The translations under genes and the position numbers were made by a program. This document shows positions 26,219-36,649 of a stretch of DNA of 64,000 nucleotides, piece by piece. Location: NCBI RefSeq assembly GCF_000004195.4, contig NC_030683.2:89553410-89617409 (forward strand), given 5' to 3'. Positions within the stretch are counted from its first letter, which is position 1. Each line of letters opens with the position of its first letter. The DNA comes from Xenopus tropicalis. Lineage: Eukaryota > Chordata > Amphibia > Anura > Pipidae. The notes below the pieces were generated by a model. That model worked only from the letters and a program-made list of their open reading frames with translations. It did no database searches and was not told the origin of the DNA.

Positions 26219-26425
26219 AAGGTGGCCATACACAGATTTTAGTCTTCTTCGTACTAACGTTCAGATATGGATCTTACATTTAAATGCAACAATCTTTAAC
26301 AAACATTTAGACTGAAATCAACTGAAAATCAACTAAATGACCAATCGCCATAGTTCAAAAATTATCGGACCGATAATTCAGAGCCCACATGGTGCAAAAA
26401 TCGTATGAAACTATGTTTCATACAA
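26219..26425. repeat. MITE remnant (GGTGGCCATACACAG end)
   Basis: The left terminus AAAGGTGGCCATACACAG is present. The right part appears to have been lost where an L2/CR1 LINE end begins. Confidence 0.5.
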
Positions 26426-27170
26426 TTACATTACATTTACATTACATTAACATTTATTTATAAAGCGCCAACATATTCCGCAGCGCTGTACAATAAGTGG
26501 GTTACATACATTGGACATACAGAGTAACATATAAAGCAATCAATAACCGATACAAGAGGTGAAGAGGGCCCTGCCCAAAAGAGCTTACAATCTACAAGGA
26601 GAAAGGGTTGTGACACAAGGTGTGGGAATGGGCATGACCAGAGTTGTGAGAGGTGGGGCACAGGGTATTGCTAAACTAGATTAGGGTAAGCCTCTCTAAA
26701 TAAATGTGTTTTTAGAGATTTCTTGAAGGCAGAGAGATTGGGAGAAAGTCTGACAGTTTGTGGGAGCGAATTCCAGAGAAGGGGGGCAGCCCTTGCAAAG
26801 TCTTGAATGCGAGTGTGTGAGGAGAGAATGAGAGAGGAGTTGAGGAGCAGGTCAGTAGAGGAGCGTAACAAGCGGGTTGGATGGTACCTAGAGATGAGTT
26901 CAGAGATGTAGGGTGGGGCAGAGTTATGGACTGCTTTAAATGTGAGGGTCAATAGCTTGAATTTTATCCTGGATGGTAGGGGAAGCCAGTGCAGGGATTG
27001 GCAGAGTGGCACGGCAGAGGAGGAGCGGTTGGAGAGGTGTATGAGCCTGGCAGCAGTATTCATTATGGACTGGAGAGGGGACAGTCTTTGGAGGGGAAGG
27101 CCAATTAATAGGGAGTTACAGTAGTCCAGGCGAGATATTATAAGAGAGTGAATAAGAATTTTGGCAATTA
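26426..27170 (-). mobile_element. L2/CR1-type LINE, 5'-truncated copy
   Basis: On the minus strand the element encodes the end of a reverse transcriptase, then a 3' UTR with GTAAGCTCTTTTGGGCAGGG and CAGCGCTGCGGAATATGTTGG, and finishes with a short AATGTA-type tandem array (26426-26453), the usual 3' signature of CR1/L2 elements. The 5' end is lost near 27170, as usual after incomplete target-primed reverse transcription. Confidence 0.9.
26671..27170 (-). pseudogene. L2/CR1 reverse transcriptase, C-terminal part
   Basis: This is the last 160 or so residues of a non-LTR RT. An open 130-codon stretch (27063 to 26671) shows AARLIHL, SLHWLPLPSRIKFK, APPYISEL, APLLWNSLPQ and LKTHLF, all typical of the CR1/L2 RT C-terminus. 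Upstream, after a stop, LDYC-like sequence (WTTVTP) continues the same domain. The catalytic RT core lies upstream and is absent, so the fragment cannot function. Confidence 0.88.
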
Positions 27171-27185
27171 GATTGGTTCCTCTAT

Positions 27186-27507
27186 GGCCAAAATGTTAGG
27201 CACCCCCAAGTGACTTAAATCACCAACTTTTACCCCGGCTGGTGCCCCTGTTCTGAGAGTAGAGTGAAAAAGCCGAACTTTAACAGAAAAGTCGGCTTTT
27301 CACTCTACTGTGCATGCGCTGGTCTGGGAATTTGCCAGGAAAAACGAAGCAGGAAGGAGGATAGTGCTCGCTACAGGTACCCCGGGCTGGTGCGGTTTTC
27401 TCCTAACAGGGGCACCAGCCTGGGGTACAAGGTAAGCGATTAAAGTCACTTGGGGGTGCCTAACATTTTGGCACCCCCAAGTGGCTTAGCCTTTCCTTCC
27501 CCTTTAA
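27186..27507. mobile_element. T2-type MITE, left end missing
   Basis: It joins internal T2 sequence (AAATGTTAGGCACCCCCAAG) at 27190 to an intact right end TTTCCTTCCCCTTTAA at 27507. The interior matches the 11657 copy, including a TGTGCATGCGCTGG core. About 30 bp of the left end are gone. Confidence 0.8.
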
Positions 27508-30357
27508 GTGTCAGAGACAAGAGGACGGAGGCCCCCATAAAGCTTACTATATGTGATAATGGATAATGATTATGGACATTCCATCAACAAACCACACCAT
27601 GGGGTGTGGCCATTTTTTTCGCAAGAACCCAACCTTAACTTGGTGATATGACAGAAGAGGAGGAGCATAGATTAAAGGCTATAATCTGTTAAATATGTGG
27701 TGTTTAGGAATCTTATCACATATTTGGTGCATAGTGATGTTTCGTAACATACATTTACACATTTAACACTACTTTAAATGAAAATCGTACTGTATTTATA
27801 AATAAAAGGTTTGCATTTGTTTTATATTTTATACACATTCAGTATAGAATATAAATGTAATTTATGCTACACAAGAAACCTTATTTATCTGTATATTTGT
27901 TTTACCTGTATATTGGACTGGAAGCAGCCATAACTACTCCAGGGAAAAAACTCCAATCACATTGACAAATAATTAATCACGTGGCCAAATAATTATCAAA
28001 AATGATAGAACTCATTGCTTGGCTCTGTTTTACTCAATCTGTGTTTTTTCTAAAAAACCCAAGGATATTACCTTGAGCTTAAAATGATCTCGTTGGGAGT
28101 TCTAGGACCTCTACAGCAGTCCACTGTTACTCTTGACTTGATACAGTCACAGAACTACCATGACTATATCCATTTAGAGGGAATATTTGTAAAATATAAG
28201 GATATTAAAAGTCACAAGGAGTTAAATGACCATATAAAGGCATAAGAATGCGGGCTGAGTGCTTATACACAGGTAATAAAATTCAGAGCTCAGAGTCCAA
28301 TATTCTGATATTTAACAATAGGGGTTATATTATTTGTTATACGCAAGTTTCAGTGCACTGGAGGAGAAAAATATCACTAATAACTGGTTTATAAAAATAT
28401 ATTTTACAGGTAATGTATGGCTCGTGCATCATAGCGTAAAAAATGTAGAGGCTAGCCTGCACCCTAAAAAGGCTGATGATCACTTCCAACGGCAAATCAT
28501 TTCTACAACATATCCAAGGGAGCAGTTAAACATGTAGCTAGCTGAATATAGGTTTCAATTAGCACATTATGCCCCCATAGGAATGCCTTTTTTCTAACTA
28601 TTTTAAGTAACTGCCGCAAACTCCTGTGTGAGATCAGCTGTAGCCTGCTGGATTTACTATAGAAACGTGTAGACAATAGCATAAACATAATGGCAAACAA
28701 AATAGGGATTACAGAACCCGCTTTATTTTAAGTACTTACCTTTCACACATAAACACCATCTTTGCCCATTAACCATGGAGCAATATATATAAACTGGAAC
28801 TATGAACTTTGTTTGATATATAGAACTTTCACCCATAAGCTTGATACTGTCCCTAGTGGAGTTGGAAATTGTTATCTGAATAATGAAAATTACATTTTTC
28901 TGGTTACAGATTAGTTTTAGTCGTTTAACAAAAAGGTTAATATACAAAATAAAAGCAAATACAATACACTTTATCAGTCCAGTAAATTCTTAAAAATAGT
29001 AAAAATTCAAGAGAAATTTTAAACCACACAATTATTTTTATTAACCTGGAGTTGAATTCTCCTTGATTATTGTCTTCATACCCTTACTCTGGACAGAACT
29101 AAGTGATAAAGATCTTTCCCTTTAAAAACTTTATCTGTCTGATCAAAAGAATGATCCCAAGTTATCCAGAGACTTCTGCAATGCCATCAAATCCAACAAC
29201 CTGACATATTATTTACACAGATTAGAAGTTCAGATCTGGGTTACATTCATCTTCCCTGAGAAAAGATTGCAGCCTTCATACTTCTTGCCCTATGTGCAGA
29301 ACAAGGTCACATTACATAGGAAAGAGCAATAAAAACCAAAAGAAAAACAGGTCTATGCCTGAATGAATTATAAACATTTTTAAGAGCAGCTACAAGAAAT
29401 AAAGAAATAACCTGATGGATAATTAAGCCTTATCCCAATACACAACTAGAAAATTACAGTTTCAAAAGTACAGAGTCCGGATGAACATAAAACAGCAGAA
29501 TTAATGCGCTGAGTGGCAGAGGGTCTTGTAAAGCAGATGAAGAATACATTTCATGGTGTCTACGCTATTAAAGGTGCTGTCCTAATTAGCAATATAAATG
29601 GAGCTTAATAAAGATAAAGCAGCACCCAAGCAGACGCTAACAAGCATTTAACGGCACATACGTAATAGCTTTCCAACTTTGGACTTGAAGGTCAATCAAT
29701 GCACAAACAAATGCAAGTTTATACAGAATAGTGAGAGACCAGAATGCCAGCAACACAACACACAGAGTAACCACAAAATGAAATTGTTGTATTGGAATCT
29801 ATTCCCTATCAGGTTACCCTTCTAACACACTAAAAAAATGTGCTAGACTTATCATACCAATCACCCAAGTCAAGTCAAAGTGAGAGGGGCAATGCATAAT
29901 TCTGGCCTTGCTGGCGGAGATGTATATGATAAGTCACAGTATACAGGTTATTTTAATAGCTGTGGATTTTATTTACCTTTTCAAGTAAAACAAGAGCATC
30001 CATATGTATGAAAGGCAAGTCAATCAAGAGTTAGGGCTTAGTAAAACCAAGAAGGAATATCACCTACTATGATTTTTTGGACAAAAAGCGGAATGTTTCA
30101 CTTAGGTCTTCAGTTTAGATTTCGTTTTATCTAATCCAGCTCTGTTTTACTGGAGGCCTTCAGGACAGACGTGGCCCTCAAAAGAATTTTTATGGCCCCC
30201 AGTCTGCTTAACGGCTTTACAAAGTTTACTTGTTTGGCATCATCTTAATTTAATCCAACCATCAAACATTCTGTATGACAAATAATCGGGCCACTACATG
30301 TAATAAGTTGGTCAGCTAAGATCTAATCTAAATAAACCCTAATTCTAATCAAAACGT
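27508..30357. other. single-copy DNA, no gene seen
   Basis: Nearly 2.9 kb without a recognised element. The part at 29480-29700 has balanced composition and TAATTA / TAATAAAG motifs and could be conserved non-coding DNA, but nothing proves it. No ORF resembles a known family. Confidence 0.4.
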
Positions 30358-30642
30358 GGCTAGTGCCACATGGGCTGATTCTCCGCCAGCAGAAAAACGC
30401 AAGCCGAGAGTCCACCCCTTAGCTGATACCAGCCTCCTAACTTGTCTGCACCTGAAAGCATTGTCTCCTCCCAGGTGCAAGCAGACGTAGCGCATATCAG
30501 CTATGAAATGCATTTTTTTGCCAATGTCTGCCTGCACCTGCTTTCAGGTGTAGAAAATGTAGAAGGCTGGTGCAAGCGTAGGGGCTGATTCATCCCCTGT
30601 GTTTTTCTGCAGGCCGAGACTTATCCCTGTGTAGCACTAGCC
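30358..30642. mobile_element. fold-back MITE (GGCTAGTGCCACATG ends)
   Basis: GGCTAGTGCCACATGGGCTG at the left is matched by the inverse of GTAGCACTAGCC at the right. Inner arms CAGAAAAACGCA and TGTTTTTCTGC pair. Decayed relatives lie near 9595 and 58147. Confidence 0.8.
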
Positions 30643-33439
30643 TTTACTTACAGCTCCCTTTATCACAACTTTTTACCCGTATTTGCTTATTTACCTACTA
30701 TCAGTTAAACTTACCACGATTAATCTTTGTATGCCTTTATGGAAACAAAGGATAGCGATTAGGTTCTTATGTGACTCTGGGCTATGGAATATGGCATGAT
30801 TTGGGTCATTTTTGTAACTTTGTCCTGGTAAAAAAAAAATGTTTTGGAATGCCTGAAACCACCTCCATTAATGCCTATAGGAATCACAATTGCCATACAG
30901 TTCTCGCCAAAAACACACACATAGCCACATTTCTAGGCAGAGAATGAACTATCACTTTCATCCATTCAAGTGATTGGCCACACAAAATGATCATTATGAT
31001 CTAGCCATCCATGTCAATGCCACCATTCAGTGGAGGACAGCCAAGTTGGCGCACAACAAATGATTTTAAATATTTATAGCCTTAGTTACTAGGAACCTGA
31101 TTAAATATTTGACCTCAAAGGTTTAAAACCAGTAAGTGTGAATATCTCTATATTCTAGAAAGTATAGCATGGGACCCCTTCTAAACATATGTGCTGCTGA
31201 ACTCTATTGGTAAACACCTCATTGCTTGCTACACTTCAGTTGTATGCTGAACTCTTTGTGCACAATACTGTATGACTCAAATGTTTTTTTTTTGTTTTGT
31301 TTTTTTTAAACTATGTGCTTGCTTCATGTTCAGTATAGAGACTCCTGTGTACGAGTTGAATTTTCCAGCTCTGTAAGACTGAAAAACAATGGACAGCAAG
31401 GCCAACAGAAACCTACTGTGAGCACTAAGCACTAGCAGGAAATCCCTGCCCTGCGCACGACCCCTTACCCCCAACCTATTCATAACACAGGATACAAAGT
31501 ATATATAAACTTAGATCTATTAATGGAAACCTTACGAAAAGTACTCTGGATCTGTCAGGGGTCCTTCTCATAAACAAAGAAAGTTTAGTCACTTACAGTC
31601 AAAAATATGTGCTTCAAGAAACAAATCTGAACAGAGAAGTAATGTGTAAGTTACTTGGGTAAATGCTTTATATGTCCCAGGCCAAACAGACCAAAATATA
31701 GATTCTACATATAGGTAAATTATTGTTGCACAATGCAAACAGGCTTAAGTTGTACTGAGACAAAAAAAAATGTCTGCCACACGCATCTTACAGTTTAATT
31801 GAAATGATCTGCGGAAATAAGAAAAACAAACCCTGTAGTATATGAAACATCAAACAGCGTTCATCAACTGAAGATTTTTATTGCAATGGCAGCAAATAAA
31901 CAGTCAGGAAAACCCATCAATTAAAAACAGAGGGAATGTGCTGAGAAATAACTCTGCCATATGTACAAAGAAAACAATAAATAACAACCAGTCGGCACAA
32001 GGTTTACTAAACATTTGCCTTAAAACATTTACTTCAATCTGAAGTTTTCTCTTCAACTTCTTCTAAAGCCATTCTGAACCATCAGCTAACATTTGAGGGT
32101 TAGAAACTTTATTAATATGACATATAAGTATTACATTTACTAGAGGGAGTATGCATGGCCCACTGTATTTTGCAGTTGTTAAGAACAAGAGTGCCAGACA
32201 ATATGGATTCCTTAAACATCACTATTACTTTTTAACAAAGCATATGGTTTCTACATATCTGCTGTACTCAAAGGTCACTTAAGATACTTTTGGCTGGGTA
32301 CAACTATAGACAATAAAAAAAATCAAAGACCAGTCTGTAGCCTGAGTAATATTTCCACTCGAATAATAGTATTTTGGGTTGATAAGCTGGCTATTAAGAA
32401 ATAACTAATGGACCCATGTTATAAAAAGAGACACAACTCATTTATACCAAAGGCGAGGAATGAAGACGAGGTAATAGAGATAAGCTTTAAGGATACCATA
32501 GGCCACATTATGTGTTGCTTTTCCTACTGCAGAGATAATTACTTTTCAGGAGATGGGGGTGGTTCTTCAGACACAAGACTCTAATAAAGAAACAATGAGA
32601 GAGGCTCTGGCTGAGCACTGTGCGTCAGCTTCCTGTCTCTGCCTTTTATGCTCAAGGCCCATTCAACAGCAGTCAAAACCAATCACTCCAGAATATATCT
32701 AGAGATAACATCTAGCTGCTGCCTTTTGATGCAAATGTTTTTTTCTGGCCTACCCCAAAAATGTCATATGCCTGCGCACCTTCCACTGTTGCCCAACAGC
32801 TACCTACAACCCAACAGCCTAGCGCTATGAGTGAGGGACAGAAGTTGCAGTTCAGCAGGAGCACAAACCGATCATTAAAAACCTTCAGGAAGAAGAAAAG
32901 CTCTTTTAACTCAAAGATTGTAAATAATTTAATGTACAAGAGCACGGTGTGAGGTCATGAAGCACATGGACAATGAAAATAGGAGAGATTGAACACTGAT
33001 TTGCCTAAACTCACCCTGAGTTCAAGAAGTCAACATCAATATTAACCTCAAGTCTAAAACTGAAGATTCAGCACAAAGGAAGAAAATCTCTGGGATTTCC
33101 AACCTGCTGGTGATCCCCATCCTGGCTATTGGCCAGTGCAGTAAATGATAGTGTAACTGTTGTAAACAGTCAGGGTCAACAGTTCACTGAAAACCCCACA
33201 ATCAAAGGACATGTTTAAAAGCACAAGTCTAAAATAAGCTCGGTGCAATTTTATGGTAATAAATGTGAAATCACAGCATTTATTATGTGTCCTCCAATCA
33301 CTGAGTGATCTAGTAAGCTGAAGTTGGATACAATAGTAAAGAAAACAGCCATTATGACACACACAACGGCCAATCTCTAGCCATCTCCACATGGCCTGTG
33401 GGTACCTCTGACTGTCAGCGACCAGCCCAAGGTACTTAC
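30643..33439. other. single-copy DNA, no gene seen
   Basis: No transposon end, RNA gene or coding family recognised. If the promoter at 33.4-34.0 kb drives a minus-strand gene, this would be its first intron. Confidence 0.4.
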
Positions 33440-34040
33440 CTTCCCCGATGATCTACACCATCAATATATGATTGCAAGAACCCAACATTGAAGAAAAAGG
33501 GAAAGGACAATGGGAAGCTGCTCGGTCAGGTTGCTGGATGGGGAACGTGCCCCTTGGCTTTATATCCGGAGGCCTGGCAAATGATTACAGAAGACTGGGG
33601 AACAACATAGCCCGGGATGGTGCTCTGATGGAACGGGGGGAAGGGAGGCCGGCTTCTCCCGGTGCTTAGCACTAGCTCAGTATGTGTGTGTGAATCACAA
33701 CCGACTCCTCCTCTCCTTCCAACCGCCTATAACCACGCCCTCCCCTCAGCAAAGATACTGTCCATTGGTCAACGTGCAGTGTCCTTCCCACCCACTACAA
33801 GCCTAAAGGTAGATGCTAGCCAATCACAGCGGCCGACAAAGTGATTTTTAAAAAATGGAGAACAGAGGGTAGCAAGGACGAGAGACCGAAAAGGATGAGA
33901 GAGAGGGAGCAGCGTCTGGATCCTATCCCTGGAATGGGTTTACTGGTGTCTATGATGACATCACTACCCCCACGTGACTATTCAGCGTGGTGAAAGGAAG
34001 TGCAAGCCGGTGATACAGGAAGTGAGGGAATGTGTAAGGT
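33440..34040 (-). promoter_or_regulatory. candidate CpG-rich promoter and non-coding first exon
   Basis: This patch is richer in CG dinucleotides than its surroundings and is free of MITEs. It holds a GC-box-like CCACGCCCTCCCC (33733), an inverted CCAAT (33764), CCAAT (33820), a CRE-like TGATGACATCAC (33953), an E-box CACGTG (33971) and an ETS-like AGGAAGTGA (34017). On the minus strand a consensus donor AAG/GTAAGT lies at 33440/33439. Upstream of it all frames meet stops without a long ORF, so the exon would be 5' UTR. The direction is inferred from the donor only, and a divergent plus-strand start is equally possible. Confidence 0.4.
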
Positions 34041-34888
34041 GGAGTTACCTACTCTGGTGTTTCGTACGGTGGCTGCATCGAGGAACAGCTTGCGTTGTCC
34101 ACCAATAGGGGGAATATAGTGGATATTTGATCTTTAATAGGGCGCAGTAACAGAATTATTCCAATAGAATAAAAATATAGAAATAGAAGTATTCCAGTAC
34201 GAAACTGTGGGGAGGGGCCAGAGTGAGCCAGTTCGCGGGACAATATGAACGCGAATGTGTAATATAAGAAATGGGGGGGATGTGAACCTGTATAGGCAAG
34301 AGTAGGGACAAACTGCTCTAGTATATGGGAGCAGGCAGGGTACAAACCGGCTGTTATTATTTTAAGGGCCAGTAACCTATAAAAGGGCAGGGTGAATGAT
34401 ATTCAATTTACAGAAGAGAAAAACTGAGTAATTTAATCCTAATATTTATATTTCTATCCAGGTAAATGACACTAGCAGGTTGCCTCTGTACGTGTCATAT
34501 GTTCCAAAATGAATGTACATTAGTATCAAATATTATTGTTTAGGTAAAATATGAGGATACTTCCATTCAGGGTTCTCCATTTGCAGTTCGCACCTACATA
34601 CGCTACTGCCACATGAGATTGTTCTTTTGCCTGCTATTATATGCTCCTTCCTGTATCTGCTCTGACCGACACTGCTTCAGCCTGTGTACAGACATGGCAT
34701 GGAGTCACATTGGCACATGTAGTGCCTGTCAGTGCAGATGCGAGTGGATTGGTGCTTTCTCCACCTGCGTTTATATTCAGGTGGAGAAACAGAAACATGT
34801 TGCATAAGCCTAGTGAATTGCATATTTTCCTAGCCGCACCAGAAATGAGGAATGGCACCCATGTTGAAACCAGCACAAACAGATATTT
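34041..34888. other. single-copy DNA next to the promoter patch
   Basis: No element ends recognised. At 34600-34800 there are scraps such as GCTACTGCCACATGAG that recall MITE ends, but without a partner. Confidence 0.35.
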
Positions 34889-35411
34889 TTTTATATTTAA
34901 TTTTAAAATTTTACATGGGGCTAGCCATATTCTTCATTTCCGAAGGGTGCCACAACCACGTGACCTGTGCTCTGATAAACTTCACTCACACTTTATTGAT
35001 AAACTTCACTCACACTTTATTGATAAACTTCACTCACACTTTATTGTTGAGCTGCAAGTTCCTTCCAGCAGAACAATGGAAAGGAGCAAGATAGCTCCCA
35101 GTATATATCAGAATAGCACTCAATAGTATGAAATCCAAGTCTGGCTTGGGACTCCCCCAGTTACATGGGAGTAGGAGAAACAACAGGTTACCTGAAAGCA
35201 GTTCTAATGTGTAGCACTGGCTCCCTCTGAAAGCTCAGACTCAGGCACAATGCACTGAGATGGCTGCCTACACACCAATATTACAGCTAAACAAATACAT
35301 TTGTTGGTTCAAGAATAACATTTTAAATGGTAGAGTGAATTAATGGCTTTGTAAACAGTGTAATTTAGAAATAAAAAGTACACCATAAAATTCATGATAG
35401 TATCCCTTTAA
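34889..35411. repeat. dispersed MITE-like repeat, copy 1
   Basis: It shares extended similarity with 50489-50891: the start ATATTTAATTTTRAAATTT, the middle CTGAGATGGCTGCCTACACA, and the end ACACCATAAAA-TC followed by ATCCCTTTAA. The right terminus fits a T2-type end (inverse of TTAAAGGGAT). The left terminus is not clear. It contains a 24-bp tandem expansion that copy 2 lacks. Confidence 0.75.
34974..35045. repeat. 24-bp tandem repeat, three copies
   Basis: The unit GATAAACTTCACTCACACTT plus TATT is repeated three times without change at 34974, 34998 and 35022. It lies inside a dispersed repeat whose other copy in this window has no such array, so the expansion is local and recent. Confidence 0.95.
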
Positions 35412-35859
35412 TTTGTGGCACATGCTACTTAGTGGGAACCTGCAGATATTTTAAGATTACTGTTTTGTGGGCATATAAAATGTCAATTTCCATTTTTGTA
35501 CCTGCTTTAGTAAATAAGCTTTAATGCATTTTTAAACTGGGGCTGGCTGGATGTAACTATTGAAGAGATTGTTATGGCCTCCAGACCAAGACTGATCAAG
35601 ATTCTTTTGACCTCCTTTGAGAAAATAATCATCTTATGTCTCCAGAACATGAAATATAGTAAATAATTGGACCAATGTTTTTATACGTACTGTAATGACA
35701 TAGATAAGAGAGCAGCATTGTTCCTATTAGAAGACATATGACTTAAGATGGAACAAATACATTTTCTACTTGTTAAGATAAAAAATGCTGGGCTGTGGAG
35801 TAGGTACATAAATCCTTAGTCTCCTTAGTTTATGGCATCTCCAACTCTGACTTCTGTTT
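35412..35859. other. single-copy DNA, nothing recognised
   Basis: No gene or element recognised. Confidence 0.4.
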
Positions 35860-36249
35860 TTAAAGGAACAGTAATTCATAGATTATGTTCTTTTTTTCCT
35901 GCAATGTTAAAAGTTGTGTGTTTGCTTTAAATGCCTACTATAGTTTATATAAGCAAAGCTGCTGTGTAGCCATGGCGGTTAGCTATTCAAATTTAAAAAG
36001 TAGAAAAGGCACAGGTTGCATAGCAGAAAACTGATAAGCTGTGTAGTTTGCCATTGATTTTATAGAGTGTATCTGTTCTCTGCTATGTAACCTGTTCCTT
36101 TTTTCCAGCCTGAATCGCTATGTAACCTGTTCCTTTTTTCCAGCCTGAATCGCTATGTAACCTGTTCCTTTTTACCAGCCTGAATCGCAGTATATCATAT
36201 TTTAATAAATTTTAAAATTTATAATTTTTTGGTGTTACTGTTCCCTTAA
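35860..36249. mobile_element. T2-type MITE with internal tandem expansion
   Basis: TTAAAGGAACAGTAATTC at the left and GGTGTTACTGTTCCCTTAA at the right are the ends. The CTGCTGTGTAGCCATGG arm is shared with the 25447 copy. A 35-bp unit in the right arm has been amplified to three copies. Confidence 0.85.
36083..36187. repeat. 35-bp tandem repeat inside a MITE
   Basis: The unit CTATGTAACCTGTTCCTTTT plus the CAGCCTGAATCG block starts at 36083, 36118 and 36153. The first two copies are identical and the third differs by one base near its middle. Confidence 0.93.
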
Positions 36250-36275
36250 TATACTTATGTATTAAAGAACACAAC

Positions 36276-36277
<2 letters not shown>

Positions 36278-36310
<33 letters not shown>
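36278..36310. repeat. (TA)n microsatellite at a PLE fold-back unit
   Basis: A TA run of 33 bp abuts the AGACGGAAAAAGTG end of the unit at 36311. Confidence 0.9.
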
Positions 36311-36314
<4 letters not shown>

Positions 36315-36565
36315 GGAAAAAGTGTCGGCACTCACAGGATTCTCATGATGAATACTCACGGACAACAGAGCATAGAAGGATGCAATAAAGTGAGATTTAT
36401 TGGTCCAACGTTTCGGTTCTTTACTAGAACCTTCGTCAGGAAAGGTTCTAGTAAAGAACCGAAACGTTGGACCAGTAAATCTCACTTTATTGCATCCTAC
36501 TATGCTCTGTTGTCCGTGAGTATTCATCATGAGAATCCTGTGAGTGCCGACACTTTTTCCGTCTA
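36311..36565. mobile_element. PLE-derived fold-back unit
   Basis: Two inverted arms of about 125 bp share AGACGGAAAAAGTGTCGGCA at their outer ends and meet near 36437. Each arm holds the tail GTGAGTGCCGACAC, a polyA-type AATAAATCTC or its variant, and a hammerhead-like core. The minus-strand arm keeps the whole CTGACGA box. The plus-strand arm starts just after it. The layout matches a head-to-head pair of Penelope-like terminal repeat units. No protein is encoded. Confidence 0.75.
36402..36440 (-). ncRNA. hammerhead-like ribozyme motif H1
   Basis: Minus strand: CTGACGA, one extra A, stem II GGTTCT/AGAACC with loop AGTAA, GAAA, then C-GUU as cleavage site, then GGACC. The core boxes are canonical except for the extra A after A9. 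The 5' strand of helix I is replaced by the inverted arm, so this copy alone cannot close helix I in the usual way. Confidence 0.75.
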
Positions 36566-36649
36566 TTCCATTTTCTGCTGCTCTGGCACCCAGGTATCGC
36601 ATTAAAATTTTGGTGTGCTCTCCATTTTGCAACTTTGTTTATATATATA
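36566..36649. other. PLE tail fragment and short TA tract
   Basis: It begins with GCTCTGGCACCCAGGTATCG, a phrase echoed by GCACCCAGGTATAA (minus strand, 43525-43512). It ends in TATATATA, into which Tc1-B is inserted. Confidence 0.45.

Noticed and set aside
26426..26660. tRNA-derived SINE at the GCGCCAACATATTCCGCAGC block
   Set aside because: It is continuous with the L2/CR1 3' UTR and terminal short repeat. No A or B box pair is visible.
34641..35126. 161-codon plus-strand ORF with repeated KLHSHFID
   Set aside because: The repeat is the 24-bp tandem array inside a dispersed repeat. The rest matches no family.
36255..36632. 125-codon minus ORF and overlapping plus ORF with shared peptide FTRTF
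   Set aside because: Both strands translate the same inverted arms of a PLE fold-back unit, so the similarity is a palindrome effect.
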